Origin: Fructilactobacillus lindneri DSM 20690 = JCM 11027
GTDB taxonomy: Bacteria > Bacillota > Bacilli > Lactobacillales > Lactobacillaceae
Assembly (NCBI RefSeq): GCF_002907375.1
Contig: NZ_MIYK01000010.1
Span: 1 to 64,000, forward strand
Direction: 5' to 3'
Length of the DNA stretch: 64,000 bases
Positions 36,815-46,350 of this stretch are shown in pieces. How positions within the stretch are numbered: the stretch's first letter is position 1; each line of letters starts with the position of its first letter. The translations under genes were made by a program, and so were the position numbers. The notes under the pieces were generated by a model, which worked only from the letters and a program-made list of their open reading frames with translations, made no database searches and was not told the origin of the DNA.

Positions 36815-36831
36815 TGTAATCTGTTTGTAAT
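36815..36831 (+). promoter_or_regulatory. WalR (YycF) binding site
   Basis: TGTAAT-CTGTT-TGTAAT is an exact match to the WalR consensus TGTWAH-N5-TGTWAH. It lies about 100 bases before a LysM wall-active protein, the usual class of WalRK target. Confidence 0.65.
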
Positions 36832-36933
36832 GTGGAGTCTTTAACATGGGTATTGTTGATTGATTGACGAAATCAACATCAAACAAAAAAATAAAATAAT
36901 TAAGAAGAAAACAAAAAGGAGAGTAATATATAT

Positions 36934-37731
36934 ATGAAGTCAAAAGGTCTTAAGTCTATCGTTGCATTAAGTGCTGTATCACTAGGTGTTTTATTTGCTG
37001 GAGCAAACAGTGCTAACGCTTCTACTAAAGTAACTGTTCAATCAGGTGACACTCTTTCAAAGATTGCCAAAACTTACAATGTTTCAATCCAAAGCTTGCA
37101 AGAAGCTAACAAAATTCAAGACATTAACAGAATTTATGCTGGTGAAACATTTATCATTGGTAACGATGGCGATGTTCAAGTAGCTGCTTCAAGTGCTCAA
37201 ACTGCACCTACTACTGTTAAGGCACCAGTTGCAGCACCTGCACAACAAACACAACCAGTTCAAGCACAACAAGCTGCAAAACCAGCAACAACAACTCCTG
37301 CAGCACAACCAGCTAAACCAGCTCAAGTTGCAGCACCTGCACAACAAACACAACCAGCTGCAAAACCTGCAGCACAACCAGTTCAAACTGTAAAACCAGC
37401 TGCTACTCAACAGCCAGTACAAAAACAACAAACAACTCAAGCAGTTGCACAACCAGCCCAAGCAGCTGCTCCTGCTAAAGCAACTACTACTAACAATTCA
37501 GCTGCTACAAACAACGATGGCTCATTAGATTCAATTGCTGCCGTTGAATCAGGTAACAACTACAAAGCTCGTAATGGACAATACATTGGTAAATACCAAT
37601 TATTATCATCATACTTAAATGGTGATTACTCACCAGCTAACCAGGAAGCCGTTGCACGTCAATACGCAATTAGTCGTTATGGTTCAGTTGCTAATGCCGT
37701 AGCTTACCGTAGCTCACATAATTACTGGTAG
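36934..37731 (+). CDS. Secreted LysM protein with Apf-like C-terminal domain
   Basis: The 265-aa protein has a signal peptide (KSKGLKSIVALSAVSL..., cleavage near ANAS about residue 30) and one LysM domain (about 31-75: VTVQSGDTLSKIAKTYNVS). A low-complexity Ala/Gln/Pro/Lys/Thr linker follows (about 85-190) with repeated PAQQTQP and AAKPA units. The compact C-terminal domain (SIAAVESGNNYKARNGQYIGKYQL, then SRYGSVANAVAYRSSHNYW) resembles aggregation-promoting factor/lysozyme-like domains of lactobacilli. The Glu in VESGNN is the probable catalytic residue. Expected in the cell wall or medium. A long leader with a WalR site precedes it. Confidence 0.88.
   Translation: MKSKGLKSIVALSAVSLGVLFAGANSANASTKVTVQSGDTLSKIAKTYNVSIQSLQEANKIQDINRIYAGETFIIGNDGDVQVAASSAQTAPTTVKAPVAAPAQQTQPVQAQQAAKPATTTPAAQPAKPAQVAAPAQQTQPAAKPAAQPVQTVKPAATQQPVQKQQTTQAVAQPAQAAAPAKATTTNNSAATNNDGSLDSIAAVESGNNYKARNGQYIGKYQLLSSYLNGDYSPANQEAVARQYAISRYGSVANAVAYRSSHNYW
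37195..37480 (+). repeat. Low-complexity Ala/Gln/Pro coding repeat
   Basis: Repeated GCACCTGCACAACAAACACA units (37234 on and 37333 on) encode the wall-spanning linker. Length is likely to vary between strains. Confidence 0.6.
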
Positions 37732-37764
37732 GATTAAGTTTTAAACAATAAAGTTTAATAATAG

Positions 37765-37803
37765 AAAGGCCGAGATGGATTTTATTCATCTCGGCCTTTT
37801 TGT
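37765..37803 (+). terminator. Terminator after LysM protein gene
   Basis: AAAGGCCGAGATG pairs with CATCTCGGCCTTT across GATTTTATT, followed by T residues. Confidence 0.9.
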
Positions 37804-37963
37804 ATTTAATAATTTTTTGAACCTTATTCAAATTTTTTGAACTAAAATTATCGCTATAAATATGACAATGGTTTTATGACTGTATTATCTAACGAGATAT
37901 TATAAATGTTGAAATATTATATTTTTTGGATGTTGTAGTTGAACTAATACCATCAAAGCAATC

Positions 37964-38026
37964 TTTTATAACTATTGATTTATTTCATATTTAATTTTAG
38001 ATATAAGAAAAACCCCTCAAGCTAGA
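37964..38026. repeat. Degenerate copy of LysR 3 downstream flank
   Basis: TTTTATAACTATTGATTTAT, then CATATTTAATTTTAGATATA, then AAACCCCTCAAGCTAGA parallels 27029-27086. Only the left arm of the terminator is kept; the right arm is lost. Confidence 0.5.
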
Positions 38027-38413
38027 TTTATTTTCCAACCCCAAGTGGTTCATATCATTTAAATCATATTATATTGTTTTTATTATTTACGTGATTAAAA
38101 ATTAAGTTTTGTGAAAATCAAATTTAAATAAAATTTTGAAAATAAAATATGTAAAAAATTAGTTTTGAAAGTGATGTAATTTTATATAATTATAAAATTG
38201 GTATTTATGAATATCGTAATGATGTAAAACCATGTCACCAATCTATTACTTACTAGAAAAATCAGCTATCTAATTAAAGTCACTGAATACGATGTTTAGT
38301 GTTTAAAGTAATTAATTTAGTTTCGTTTTATTATTTTGTATAAAAGATATTTATGATTTTATTCTACAAAAGTGATGATTATCATTGCTGTGACAACGTT
38401 TAAGGTCTTCAGA

Positions 38414-38458
38414 GATGTAAACAATATTTATTTACATCACAAATATTGATGATATAAT
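38414..38458 (+). promoter_or_regulatory. Promoter with overlapping dyad upstream of accessory Sec locus
   Basis: GATGTAAA (38414-38421) and TTTACATC (38431-38438) form a perfect 8-base inverted repeat. TTTACA (38431-38436) with TATAAT (38453-38458) at 16 bases makes a good promoter on the plus strand. A repressor bound to the dyad would cover the -35. The transcript would run antisense to the 59-aa gene and into secA2. Confidence 0.5.
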
Positions 38459-38495
38459 TATATATATGGCCTAATTATAATTTTTTTAATTAATA

Positions 38496-38675
38496 TTAAT
38501 GATTAATTATTGTGGGAAGAAGCATTATTCCAATCAAAATAATTGCAATTAAACCAATAGTAATTTTTAAGATAATATCTCTAATATTTGTTTTTTCAGG
38601 CTTTGGATGTTGTCTATCTAATTTTTTGAAACGTTTTTCCAAATCTTTATCAAGTAATTTTTTGTTTTTTTTCAT
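38496..38675 (-). CDS. 59-aa single-span membrane protein, possibly leaderless
   Basis: Just under the usual size cut. Translation from ATG 38675 starts MKKNKKLLDKDLEKRF, a highly charged head. It then has a hydrophobic span (IILKITIGLIAIILIGIML, about 34-52) and ends PTIINH. The codon pattern (charged head, then membrane span) argues for a real protein. There is no ribosome site. A promoter TTGATT-17-TATAAT (38713-38685) ends only nine bases before the ATG, so the mRNA would begin at or next to the start codon. Divergent from secA2. Function unknown. Confidence 0.6.
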   Translation of the reverse strand: MKKNKKLLDKDLEKRFKKLDRQHPKPEKTNIRDIILKITIGLIAIILIGIMLLPTIINH

Positions 38676-38684
38676 AATGTTTTT

Positions 38685-38713
38685 ATTATATATCTTATAA
38701 AAATAATAATCAA
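38685..38713 (-). promoter_or_regulatory. Strong promoter immediately before 59-aa gene
   Basis: On the minus strand TTGATT (38713-38708) and TATAAT (38690-38685) with a 17-base spacer. The expected start of transcription is 38679-38676, next to ATG 38675. Confidence 0.65.
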
Positions 38714-38738
38714 TTAATAGTATTTATTTGGAAAGGCG

Positions 38739-41103
38739 GTGATTTTTATCAGCTTATTGCAAAAACAAAAATATCAACAGACAGTTAAAAAGATTCAATC
38801 ATTAGCTCCTAAATATCATCAAATGAATGATGATGAGTTACAACAACAAACTCAACAATTACGCAAAGTTGTTCGTGATAATCCCCAAAAATTAAAAAGT
38901 ATTCTGCCTCAGGCATATGCAGTTGTATGTGAAGCTTGTGAGCGCGTTTTAGGAATGCGACCCTTTCCAGTTCAGATATTAGGAGCTGTTGACATGGAAG
39001 ATGGCAATATTGTTGAAATGAAGACTGGTGAAGGAAAAACTTTGACTGCTACTATGCCAATGTATCTCCATGGATTATTAGGATCAGGTAATTTTTTAAT
39101 TACAGCCAATGAATATTTAGCTGATCGAGATGCTAAAGATATGGGAAAAGTATATCGTTGGCTGGGTCTAACTGTGGGCCAGTGCAGTACCAGAACTTGG
39201 CAGCAAGCCAGAAGATCGTGATTTAGATGAAATTTATGGGTCTGATATTGTTTATACCACGAATAGTACTTTGGGATTTGACTATTTATTCGACAACCTT
39301 GCTAAGTCGATTAGTGATCAGCATTTACGTGATTTGAATTTTGCCTTAATTGATGAAGCTGATTCAGTATTATTAGATACTGCTCAGACCCCATTAGTCA
39401 TTTCTGGAGTTCCAAGAGTTCAGTCAAATTACTATCAAACTGCCGATCAGGTCGTGAGATTATTAAAAAAAGACACTGATTATGAAACTAGTGATGACTT
39501 AAAGAATGCCTGGTTTACTCCTGTTGGAATTGTAAAGATGGAGCAATACTTAGATGTCGACAATCTACTTTCAAAAGAATGGAAAGATCTTTATCGACAT
39601 TTGGTCTTAGCTTTAAGGGCTAATTATATACAGAATCGAGATCAAAATTACATTGTTAAAGATAATGAAATAGTTTTAATTGATGCAGAAAACGGACGTG
39701 AACTCCCAGGAATGAAAATGCAGGCGGGGATGCATCAAGCTTTGGAAGCTAAAGAACAATTACCAATTTCAGTTGAACAACGAACCATGGCTACAATTAC
39801 ATATCAAAATTTGTTTCGCATGTTTCATCAATTGGCTGGAATGACAGGGACTGCTGCTACTGATAAAAAGGAATTTTTGGAAGTTTATAATTTATCAGTT
39901 TTTAAAGTTCCAACTAACAAACCTAATATTAGAAAAGATTTACCCGACCACCTATTTATTGGGAATCGAGCTAAATTAATGGCAACTTTAGATGTGGTTA
40001 AAAAGGCTCATGAACAGGGACGACCTGTTTTGGTTGAAACGGGATCATTAGAACTATCGGTTCTTTATTCTAATTTATTGTTAAAAGAGCGAATTCCTCA
40101 TAGCTTGTTGAATGCTAGAAGCGAGGTTAAAGAAGCTGACATTATTAAACATGCTGGTGAACTTGGTGCTGTAACTGTAGCAACTTCAATGGCTGGTCGA
40201 GGAACTGACATTCAAATTGATAAAGAAGTTGAAAAATTAGGTGGATTGTTGGTTTTAGGAACCGAACGGATGCAGAATCGTAGAATTGATAATCAATTGC
40301 GAGGAAGGGCTGGACGACAAGGAGCACCTGGTGAGAGTGTTTTCTACGTTTCACTAGAAGATAAAGTTGTCACAGAAAATGCTTCTAAACACGTTCGTAA
40401 GTTTGCATATCGAAACGCTGATAATAAAAAACAGGAATTAAATAATAAGGGACGTTTTCGTAATGCCATTGATGCTTCTCAAAAGAATTTGACTAACCAG
40501 GAACGGAACGCTAGATTTGATACGCTGCAATATGGTGAAATCTCTCGTTTACAGCGTGATAGTGTTTATCGAGAACGAAACTTAATTATGCAATCTCAAA
40601 ATTTAGCTCCAGTAGTTGAACTTTGTTTTAAAAAGGTTGCACATCAGTTTGCTTATGAAAAAGAGAAATTACCTAATCCTGACAGTTCACTTTTAGAGTT
40701 TATTTATCAAAATATTGATTCTGCATTTCATGCAGATCAAGATTTAAACAGTTTGTCTAATAAAGAACAAGAAAATTTACTGTTTCAGGTGATGCACAAT
40801 CGGGTAAAAGCAATGCACAAAAAGCTGCCACATAAAGATCAATGGTTATACTTTGAAAGACTGGCAACTTTGCGATCGGTTGATCAAGGATGGGTAGATC
40901 AAGTAGATCAGCTTTACATGTTAATGCGGGTTACTAAGAGCCGTTCAATTGCACAGGTTAATCCGATTTTTGAGTTCCAAAAGGAAGCACAAAAATCTTA
41001 TCAAGGAATGCGAGATGCAATTTTTCTGCAAGTAGTGAAAAATATCACTAATTCTGATGTAATTCCCCAAGACGATGGAACTGTAGATATTGAATTTCCA
41101 TAA
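38739..41103 (+). pseudogene. secA2: Accessory Sec ATPase SecA2, frameshifted
   Basis: Motor ATPase for export of the serine-rich glycoprotein. The first frame (to 39221) holds the DEAD-motor start with Walker A MKTGEGKT. The second (39271-41103) holds the DEAD box (LIDEADSVLLD), GMTGTAATDKKEF and RGRAGRQGAPGES. The first part leaves the frame after LGLTVGQ. Dropping one base near 39183-39186 gives LTVGQAVPELGSKPEDRDLDE and restores one protein of about 780 aa, the usual SecA2 size. An AAAGGCGGTGAT ribosome site is present, but the start codon is uncertain: GTG 38739 lies inside that site, TTG 38757 is the next canonical choice. Real lesion or indel error. Confidence 0.85.
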
Positions 41104-41126
41104 AGAAAAGGAAGTTACCAATTAAA

Positions 41127-42365
41127 ATGAAATTTTTGCGAACACATACATTACTATCACGAACGCTCTGGATGCTATTTTTCTTGACTATTCTTTTGTT
41201 AGGACAAGCAGTTACATTGCCTGGAATTGATCCAACGGTTGCTCACGTAGCTTTAGAGAAACAAACTTATTTACAATTTTTAGGAGTAGCAGTAGGTGGA
41301 CAATTAAGTGTGCCGACCCTTTTCTCACTTGGATTGGGTCCATATATGACTGGGTTAATCGTTTGGCAGGCGGTGACATCATTAGATTTAGAGTCGGTTA
41401 ATCGTATGTCAATTAATCAAGCAGGATATATTCAAAAATTCATTACTTTGATTATTGCGTTTTTGCAAGGATATCCGGTTTTACAATACGTTCAACCAGC
41501 TCTTGAACCGATTTATATAGGGAACACACAGGTACCAACTTCAATAATTAGTTTTGGCGCTGTTTTAGTATTAGTCGCAGGAGCTATGTTTACAGTGTTT
41601 TTAGGTAATCTAAACAATGATAAAGGTTTGGGCGGTATTTCGATGATGATTTTGCCAGGAGTGCTGATGGGATTGCCCAAAACTTTACAAGTTGGTTGGG
41701 GGTCATTTGATTATAAGTTAACTGCAATTAATTTAATAATTGCTGGAATTGTGATGATTCTAGTCATTATAATTTTAGTTATGTTGTTGCAAATCGAACT
41801 TCGTATTCCACTACAAAAGCCATTAATGGAAGGAAGTGGCAGCAAATCCTATCTTCCATTTAAATTGTTAATCGCTGTTGCAATGCCATTTATGTTTTCA
41901 TCTACATTATTTATGTTGCCTAGAAACTTAGTTCAAGGTAATTACGATTTTAGTCAGACTGGATTAGGAAAATTTATTTTGCTTATGACAAATCAGCAAA
42001 CAGGATTAGGAATTGTTAATTATGGGATTATTATCATGTTGTTGACGTATGCATTCGGTTTTATTACAGTACAGCCATTACGTTTGACTAAACAAATGAA
42101 AGAAAATAATGAATACATTTTTGGCGTTTTCTCAGGTTCAGATAATAGTAAATATTTGTTAGATCGTTTTTTCACGATGGCAACCTTCGGAGGATTATGT
42201 TTTGTTATTATGGCAGTCATTCCTTTGATAATTGGTCTGAAATATCCAGGGATTGCCAATTACACTCTCTATATCGGAAGCGTAGCTATCTTGGTTACTT
42301 TAATTCAGGTTTTGTGGGATCAAATTCGCGCACTTTACAGTAAGAATCATTATCGTATTTTTTAA
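41127..42365 (+). CDS. secY2: Accessory Sec translocase channel SecY2
   Basis: Membrane channel paired with SecA2. The 412-aa, ten-span SecY-type protein has the plug/early region around LLGQAVTLPGIDP, the GLGPYMTGLIVWQ segment and a C-terminal basic region. It lacks much of the large cytoplasmic loops of housekeeping SecY, as known for SecY2. ATG after AAGGAAG. Second gene of the locus and intact. Confidence 0.92.
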   Translation: MKFLRTHTLLSRTLWMLFFLTILLLGQAVTLPGIDPTVAHVALEKQTYLQFLGVAVGGQLSVPTLFSLGLGPYMTGLIVWQAVTSLDLESVNRMSINQAGYIQKFITLIIAFLQGYPVLQYVQPALEPIYIGNTQVPTSIISFGAVLVLVAGAMFTVFLGNLNNDKGLGGISMMILPGVLMGLPKTLQVGWGSFDYKLTAINLIIAGIVMILVIIILVMLLQIELRIPLQKPLMEGSGSKSYLPFKLLIAVAMPFMFSSTLFMLPRNLVQGNYDFSQTGLGKFILLMTNQQTGLGIVNYGIIIMLLTYAFGFITVQPLRLTKQMKENNEYIFGVFSGSDNSKYLLDRFFTMATFGGLCFVIMAVIPLIIGLKYPGIANYTLYIGSVAILVTLIQVLWDQIRALYSKNHYRIF

Positions 42366-42377
42366 GGAGGGACGTAA

Positions 42378-43978
42378 TTGAGCTTAATTATTCCAAACTT
42401 TAAAGATTGTCAGGATAAAGCACTGGCTGATTTGCCAGAAGTAGTTTTGGCACAAATGTTGCAAAGTGATCATAACCAACATGTTCAATTGGCTTTTTTA
42501 CAGCAGTCTTATACCTTGAATCGTGATTTGCAGGAGACGGGATTACAAAATGTCCCTTATTGGAATGCGTTTGATGATATACAACAAGTAAAGGATCGAA
42601 ACGGATTGCCACTTACTATTTATGATTTTTCGCTTTCAGATGGTACGGAACCAATTTTTAACAATGGTAATAATCAAATATGGTTATATCAAAATAACAA
42701 GTTAAAAATGGAAGTACAACTTCATAATCAAATTGAAATTGAACAAGTGACTCACTTTTTAGACGATGGTTGTATTCGAATTGATAATTACGATGATCGA
42801 GGTTTTCTTAGCACATCTAAATGGCTTACACATGAAAAAGAAATGAGCAAAATGAAATGGTTTACTCCATTTCATGAAGCAGTAGCAGAAATGAATGCTA
42901 AAAATAAGGTAACAATTAGCACTCATTTTCGAAAGTTTTTTAAAAAAATAGCTATGCTGATGTTAATCAATTAATAGAAGAGATTTATAGGAAAAGATTC
43001 AAACTTCCTTCAGTTGCAATTGCGGCATTTCGTTCGGGGGCTGATCTGCAAAATCAATTTTACTTACAACTCCCTGCCGTTCGTAAAATTGCTTTATTAG
43101 ATCAGGATGTTTCATTAGCTAAAGTTAGAGATAAAGTTTCATCTAATCAAAAAGTAAAATGGATTTTTCCTAGTCAAATTTTAGAGAAGCAATTTACAAA
43201 AAGTGAAACTAGTCATCATAAAAAACTTGATACTACTGCAATCGAGCCTTATCCGACTGATTTTAATTTAGGTGCTAGTAATGAATTTGAAGATCAAATT
43301 GTTTATTGGCAGTTTAAACAGCAGTCTAACGAAACGATCGAAAAAAGCTTGACGAACATCCTTCCTATGGTGTTAAAAAATGAAAAAATAATTTTATTGA
43401 TGGATGCGCCAACAGCGCAACAAAATTTGATTAAATCTTTAGCAAAACAATGGATAAAAAGTATCACAACCGTTGATCCCGATGGTAGTGATTATCAAAA
43501 ATATTTTGAGATTGGGAAACCACAATCATTTAGTACAGAAGCTGAATGGATAGATTATTTAGATGAACATTTAGAAGACGAGCCAGAATTTCTGGGGAGT
43601 GAACAAATTCATCAGTTTTATCGTGTTGGTAATTTTCTTTCTAGGATTAAGTTTGTAACTGAGAAGGACGATATCAATGAAATTTTTAGTAAAATTCGAC
43701 TTTTTATTGATCAAGGGGTTCAGGCGGATTTGCGTAAACAAATTTTAGCAATCTCGACAGGAGTTCCAATTATAAGTTTTGCTGTAACTGATTTGGTTAA
43801 TCAAGGTGGTAATGGATTCCAAAAAACCACTAGTGGTCAATTGCTTGAACAGGTTAATTATTTTTTACAGGATTTACATCATTGGAATCAGGGATTAGTT
43901 GATAGTGTTAGTTTAATAGAAGAATATGAACCAGATAAACTATTAAAGCGCTGGAAGGTGGTGATGACGGATGGCTAA
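42378..43978 (+). pseudogene. asp1: Accessory Sec protein Asp1, frameshifted
   Basis: Asp1 binds Asp2/Asp3 and helps deliver the glycosylated adhesin to SecA2. TTG 42378 has a strong AAGGAGG site seven bases upstream (SLIIPNFKDCQ start). The first frame ends after FRKFFKK. One A more in the A7 run (42942-42948) restores KKNSYADVNQLIEEIYRK and joins the frame that continues to 43978, for a 533-aa product of normal Asp1 length. The segment between the two long open frames (42975-43348) is fully open in the restored frame, which supports a single-base loss. Confidence 0.82.
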
Positions 43979-45572
43979 ACCAAAGATTATAACCCCAGTA
44001 ATTCAATTTGGTGATCGAGATTGGACGACTTATTCTGATTATTTAAGTGACGATTTTCAATACTATCAATCAGATCAGCCAGACCTTCATCAACAATTTG
44101 TGGCCAACAAACCGTTATTTAAAACGAACGGGAAGTTAAATTCTGCATATCGAAATGCAGTGTTTATTCTAGATGAAGGATTTCCTTGGTTCGAAGATTT
44201 AGATATTTTAAAAAAATTACCGGCTAATGAGTTGTTAGTTAATTCAGCTGTAAAGTTAAGCGATGAAAGTAAACATATTTTAGAGCTTAAGGGAGCATTT
44301 TTTTTTGATGCTGATACCAAACCACAACAAATGATGAGTGACATTCAACATTATTTTTACTATGATCCAGATGGTTATCGATTAGATGCACGTGGATGGC
44401 ACATTAATAAAAAGTCAGTTAAATCGATATCGCAGCGTGGAGAGGTTTATCGCGAATTAGAGTTAAAACCAAGTGATGATTGGAAACTATTGATGACTCC
44501 CAATAATTCTACTTATATTCCTGAAAAGATGGGCGATAAGATTTCCCTTGATTATCAAGAAGGAGAACAAAGTAGTATTGGAATGAAAATCACAAAAATT
44601 GATGCTAAGACTCATGAATTAATTCAATCCGTTTTTTTACAAGGTAAACAACTCCAAAAAAGTTTTGCCATTTCTAGCGATGAGAGATCAACTTTTTTTC
44701 AAATTTTAATTTATGGGAAAGGTCAAGGAACTGTTAAAGTTGGGGACCTTCACGTTCGGCGTTCTCGAGGACCATATGGTGAAATGATGCCAAATGATCA
44801 AGTGATTTCAGATGAAAATTTACATGGGAATGTCGGTATTTATTTTGATGCTGGTGACTTAAAGCCGCCACTTAATGTTTATTTTGCTGGATATAGAACT
44901 AAAGAGGGCTATGAAGGACGCCGGATGATGCAAAATTTTGGGGCACCATTTCTTTTGATTTCTGATTGGCGTTTGGAAGGTGGAGCTTTTTATCTTGGCG
45001 ATGATGCATTTGAAAAGCAAATCATTCAAGTTATCAAGGACACCTTAAAAAAATTACATTTTAAAGATAACGATTTAATCTTATCTGGGATGTCAATGGG
45101 AACCTTTGGAGCTTTGTATTATGGTGCCAAACTAAATCCTAGTGGAATCGTAGTTGGGAAGCCGTTAGCGGAAATAGGAACAATTGCTCAAAATGGACGA
45201 GTTAAACGACCAAATGATTTTCGCACTAGTGAAGATATACAGCTTTATTTTGAAAACGATTTGTCTGAAAATTCGAGTCAAAAATTAGATTATCGATTTT
45301 GGTCTAATTTAGAAAATGGCTCATTGAGTCAGACTACGTTAGCAATCGCCTATATGTTTCAAGATGACTATAATCGTGATGCTTATCAAGGAATCCGTAA
45401 ACGTTTTGAAATTTTAAATCCAACTGGAAAGCTATTAGCAAAAGGATTTGAAGGTCGTCATAATGACCAGACTGGTCAGGTGGTTGCTTGGTTTCAGCGT
45501 CATTATTGGCATCTACTAGAACAATATGGTCGAAAACGCCCTCCCAAGAAAAAGAAGAGGAAGAAAAAATAA
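43971..45572 (+). CDS. asp2: Accessory Sec protein Asp2 (glycan O-acetyltransferase-like)
   Basis: The 533-aa protein overlaps asp1 by eight bases. In streptococci Asp2 acts in export and acetylates GlcNAc on the adhesin. Its alpha/beta-hydrolase-like part is visible here with the nucleophile motif SGMSMGTFGA (about residues 375-384; Ser in GMSMG). A His near the end of that domain (EGRHNDQTGQV) could complete the triad. The C-terminus is a highly basic tail (RPPKKKKRKKK), which is unusual. Confidence 0.88.
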   Translation: MAKPKIITPVIQFGDRDWTTYSDYLSDDFQYYQSDQPDLHQQFVANKPLFKTNGKLNSAYRNAVFILDEGFPWFEDLDILKKLPANELLVNSAVKLSDESKHILELKGAFFFDADTKPQQMMSDIQHYFYYDPDGYRLDARGWHINKKSVKSISQRGEVYRELELKPSDDWKLLMTPNNSTYIPEKMGDKISLDYQEGEQSSIGMKITKIDAKTHELIQSVFLQGKQLQKSFAISSDERSTFFQILIYGKGQGTVKVGDLHVRRSRGPYGEMMPNDQVISDENLHGNVGIYFDAGDLKPPLNVYFAGYRTKEGYEGRRMMQNFGAPFLLISDWRLEGGAFYLGDDAFEKQIIQVIKDTLKKLHFKDNDLILSGMSMGTFGALYYGAKLNPSGIVVGKPLAEIGTIAQNGRVKRPNDFRTSEDIQLYFENDLSENSSQKLDYRFWSNLENGSLSQTTLAIAYMFQDDYNRDAYQGIRKRFEILNPTGKLLAKGFEGRHNDQTGQVVAWFQRHYWHLLEQYGRKRPPKKKKRKKK

Positions 45573-46343
45573 ATGGAAACAATGTACGTTTTGCATTGGG
45601 ACTCAGATGATACCAATACTGATACTTATGGTTCGCAGATTAATTATCAAAATAATGGAACTGTTCACTATCAAAATGAACTTCAGCCGGCTGGGAAAAA
45701 AATTCATTGGTGGGAAACACATTATTATGGTGATCCGGATCCACTTAATGATACTCGGTATGGAAGTAAAAGATTGCCACAACTGCCAAGAAATCAAACA
45801 TTTTCGCTTTCTTTTAGTGGATCAGCAGAGCCTGAAAACTCAGTTGGTCTAACTGTAATGAGTTTTGATGAAAGTGGACAGCTGTTAAATCAAAAGATGA
45901 CGTTAGAATCGGAACTTAATTTTGATTTGGATGATGACGAAAAAGAATATGAAATTGCGCTGGTAAAATTTAATAATACTAAACTTCTTTTCCGAGGATT
46001 ATTAACGATTCCTGAATCTATGTTGGAAAATTATCAGATTAAATCTCATTTAGAACAGGGATTTATTGATTTTATTCCACGAAATACGGATAAAACAGAT
46101 ACTGTTGAAATCATGGTACGTACTTTTCATCGAATAATAGATGCCATTGAACTTCCAGAGAGGAAGCTAAATGTTCCTGTTCGAGTAGTTTTGATTAATG
46201 ACAGCTGGAATTCAAAACAGCTACAACATGTTGGTAATGATTTTCAAAAACAATTTCAACAGAAACGAGTTAAATGGATGGCCAATGATTTAAAGGCTCA
46301 AAATCTGCTTAACTCTGTAGATATGAATTTGAAAAGAAAGTAG
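45573..46343 (+). CDS. asp3: Accessory Sec protein Asp3
   Basis: Partner of Asp1 and Asp2. The 256-aa product begins with the Asp3 core (LHWDSDDTNTDTYGSQI, HWWETHYYG, FSLSFSGSA), a beta-sandwich of about 150 aa. It then has an extra C-terminal region of roughly 100 aa. That is longer than streptococcal Asp3 as I recall it. It starts at the asp2 stop, with AGAGGAAG upstream inside the basic asp2 tail. Confidence 0.85.
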   Translation: METMYVLHWDSDDTNTDTYGSQINYQNNGTVHYQNELQPAGKKIHWWETHYYGDPDPLNDTRYGSKRLPQLPRNQTFSLSFSGSAEPENSVGLTVMSFDESGQLLNQKMTLESELNFDLDDDEKEYEIALVKFNNTKLLFRGLLTIPESMLENYQIKSHLEQGFIDFIPRNTDKTDTVEIMVRTFHRIIDAIELPERKLNVPVRVVLINDSWNSKQLQHVGNDFQKQFQQKRVKWMANDLKAQNLLNSVDMNLKRK

Positions 46344-46350
46344 GGATTTT

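Larger units (their letters stand above)
37804..38495. other. AT-rich region without genes
   Basis: About 690 bases with no convincing open frame. It contains a relic of the 27.0-kb terminator flank (37964-38026) and, at its right end, a dyad with a promoter (38414-38458). Confidence 0.5.

Noticed and set aside
37189-37461. Cys/Trp/Leu-rich antisense frame opposite the LysM linker
   Set aside because: Shadow of the Ala/Gln/Pro repeat.
38512-38700. Plus-strand 62-codon hydrophobic frame before secA2
   Set aside because: No ribosome site; it is the complement of the better-supported 59-aa minus-strand gene.
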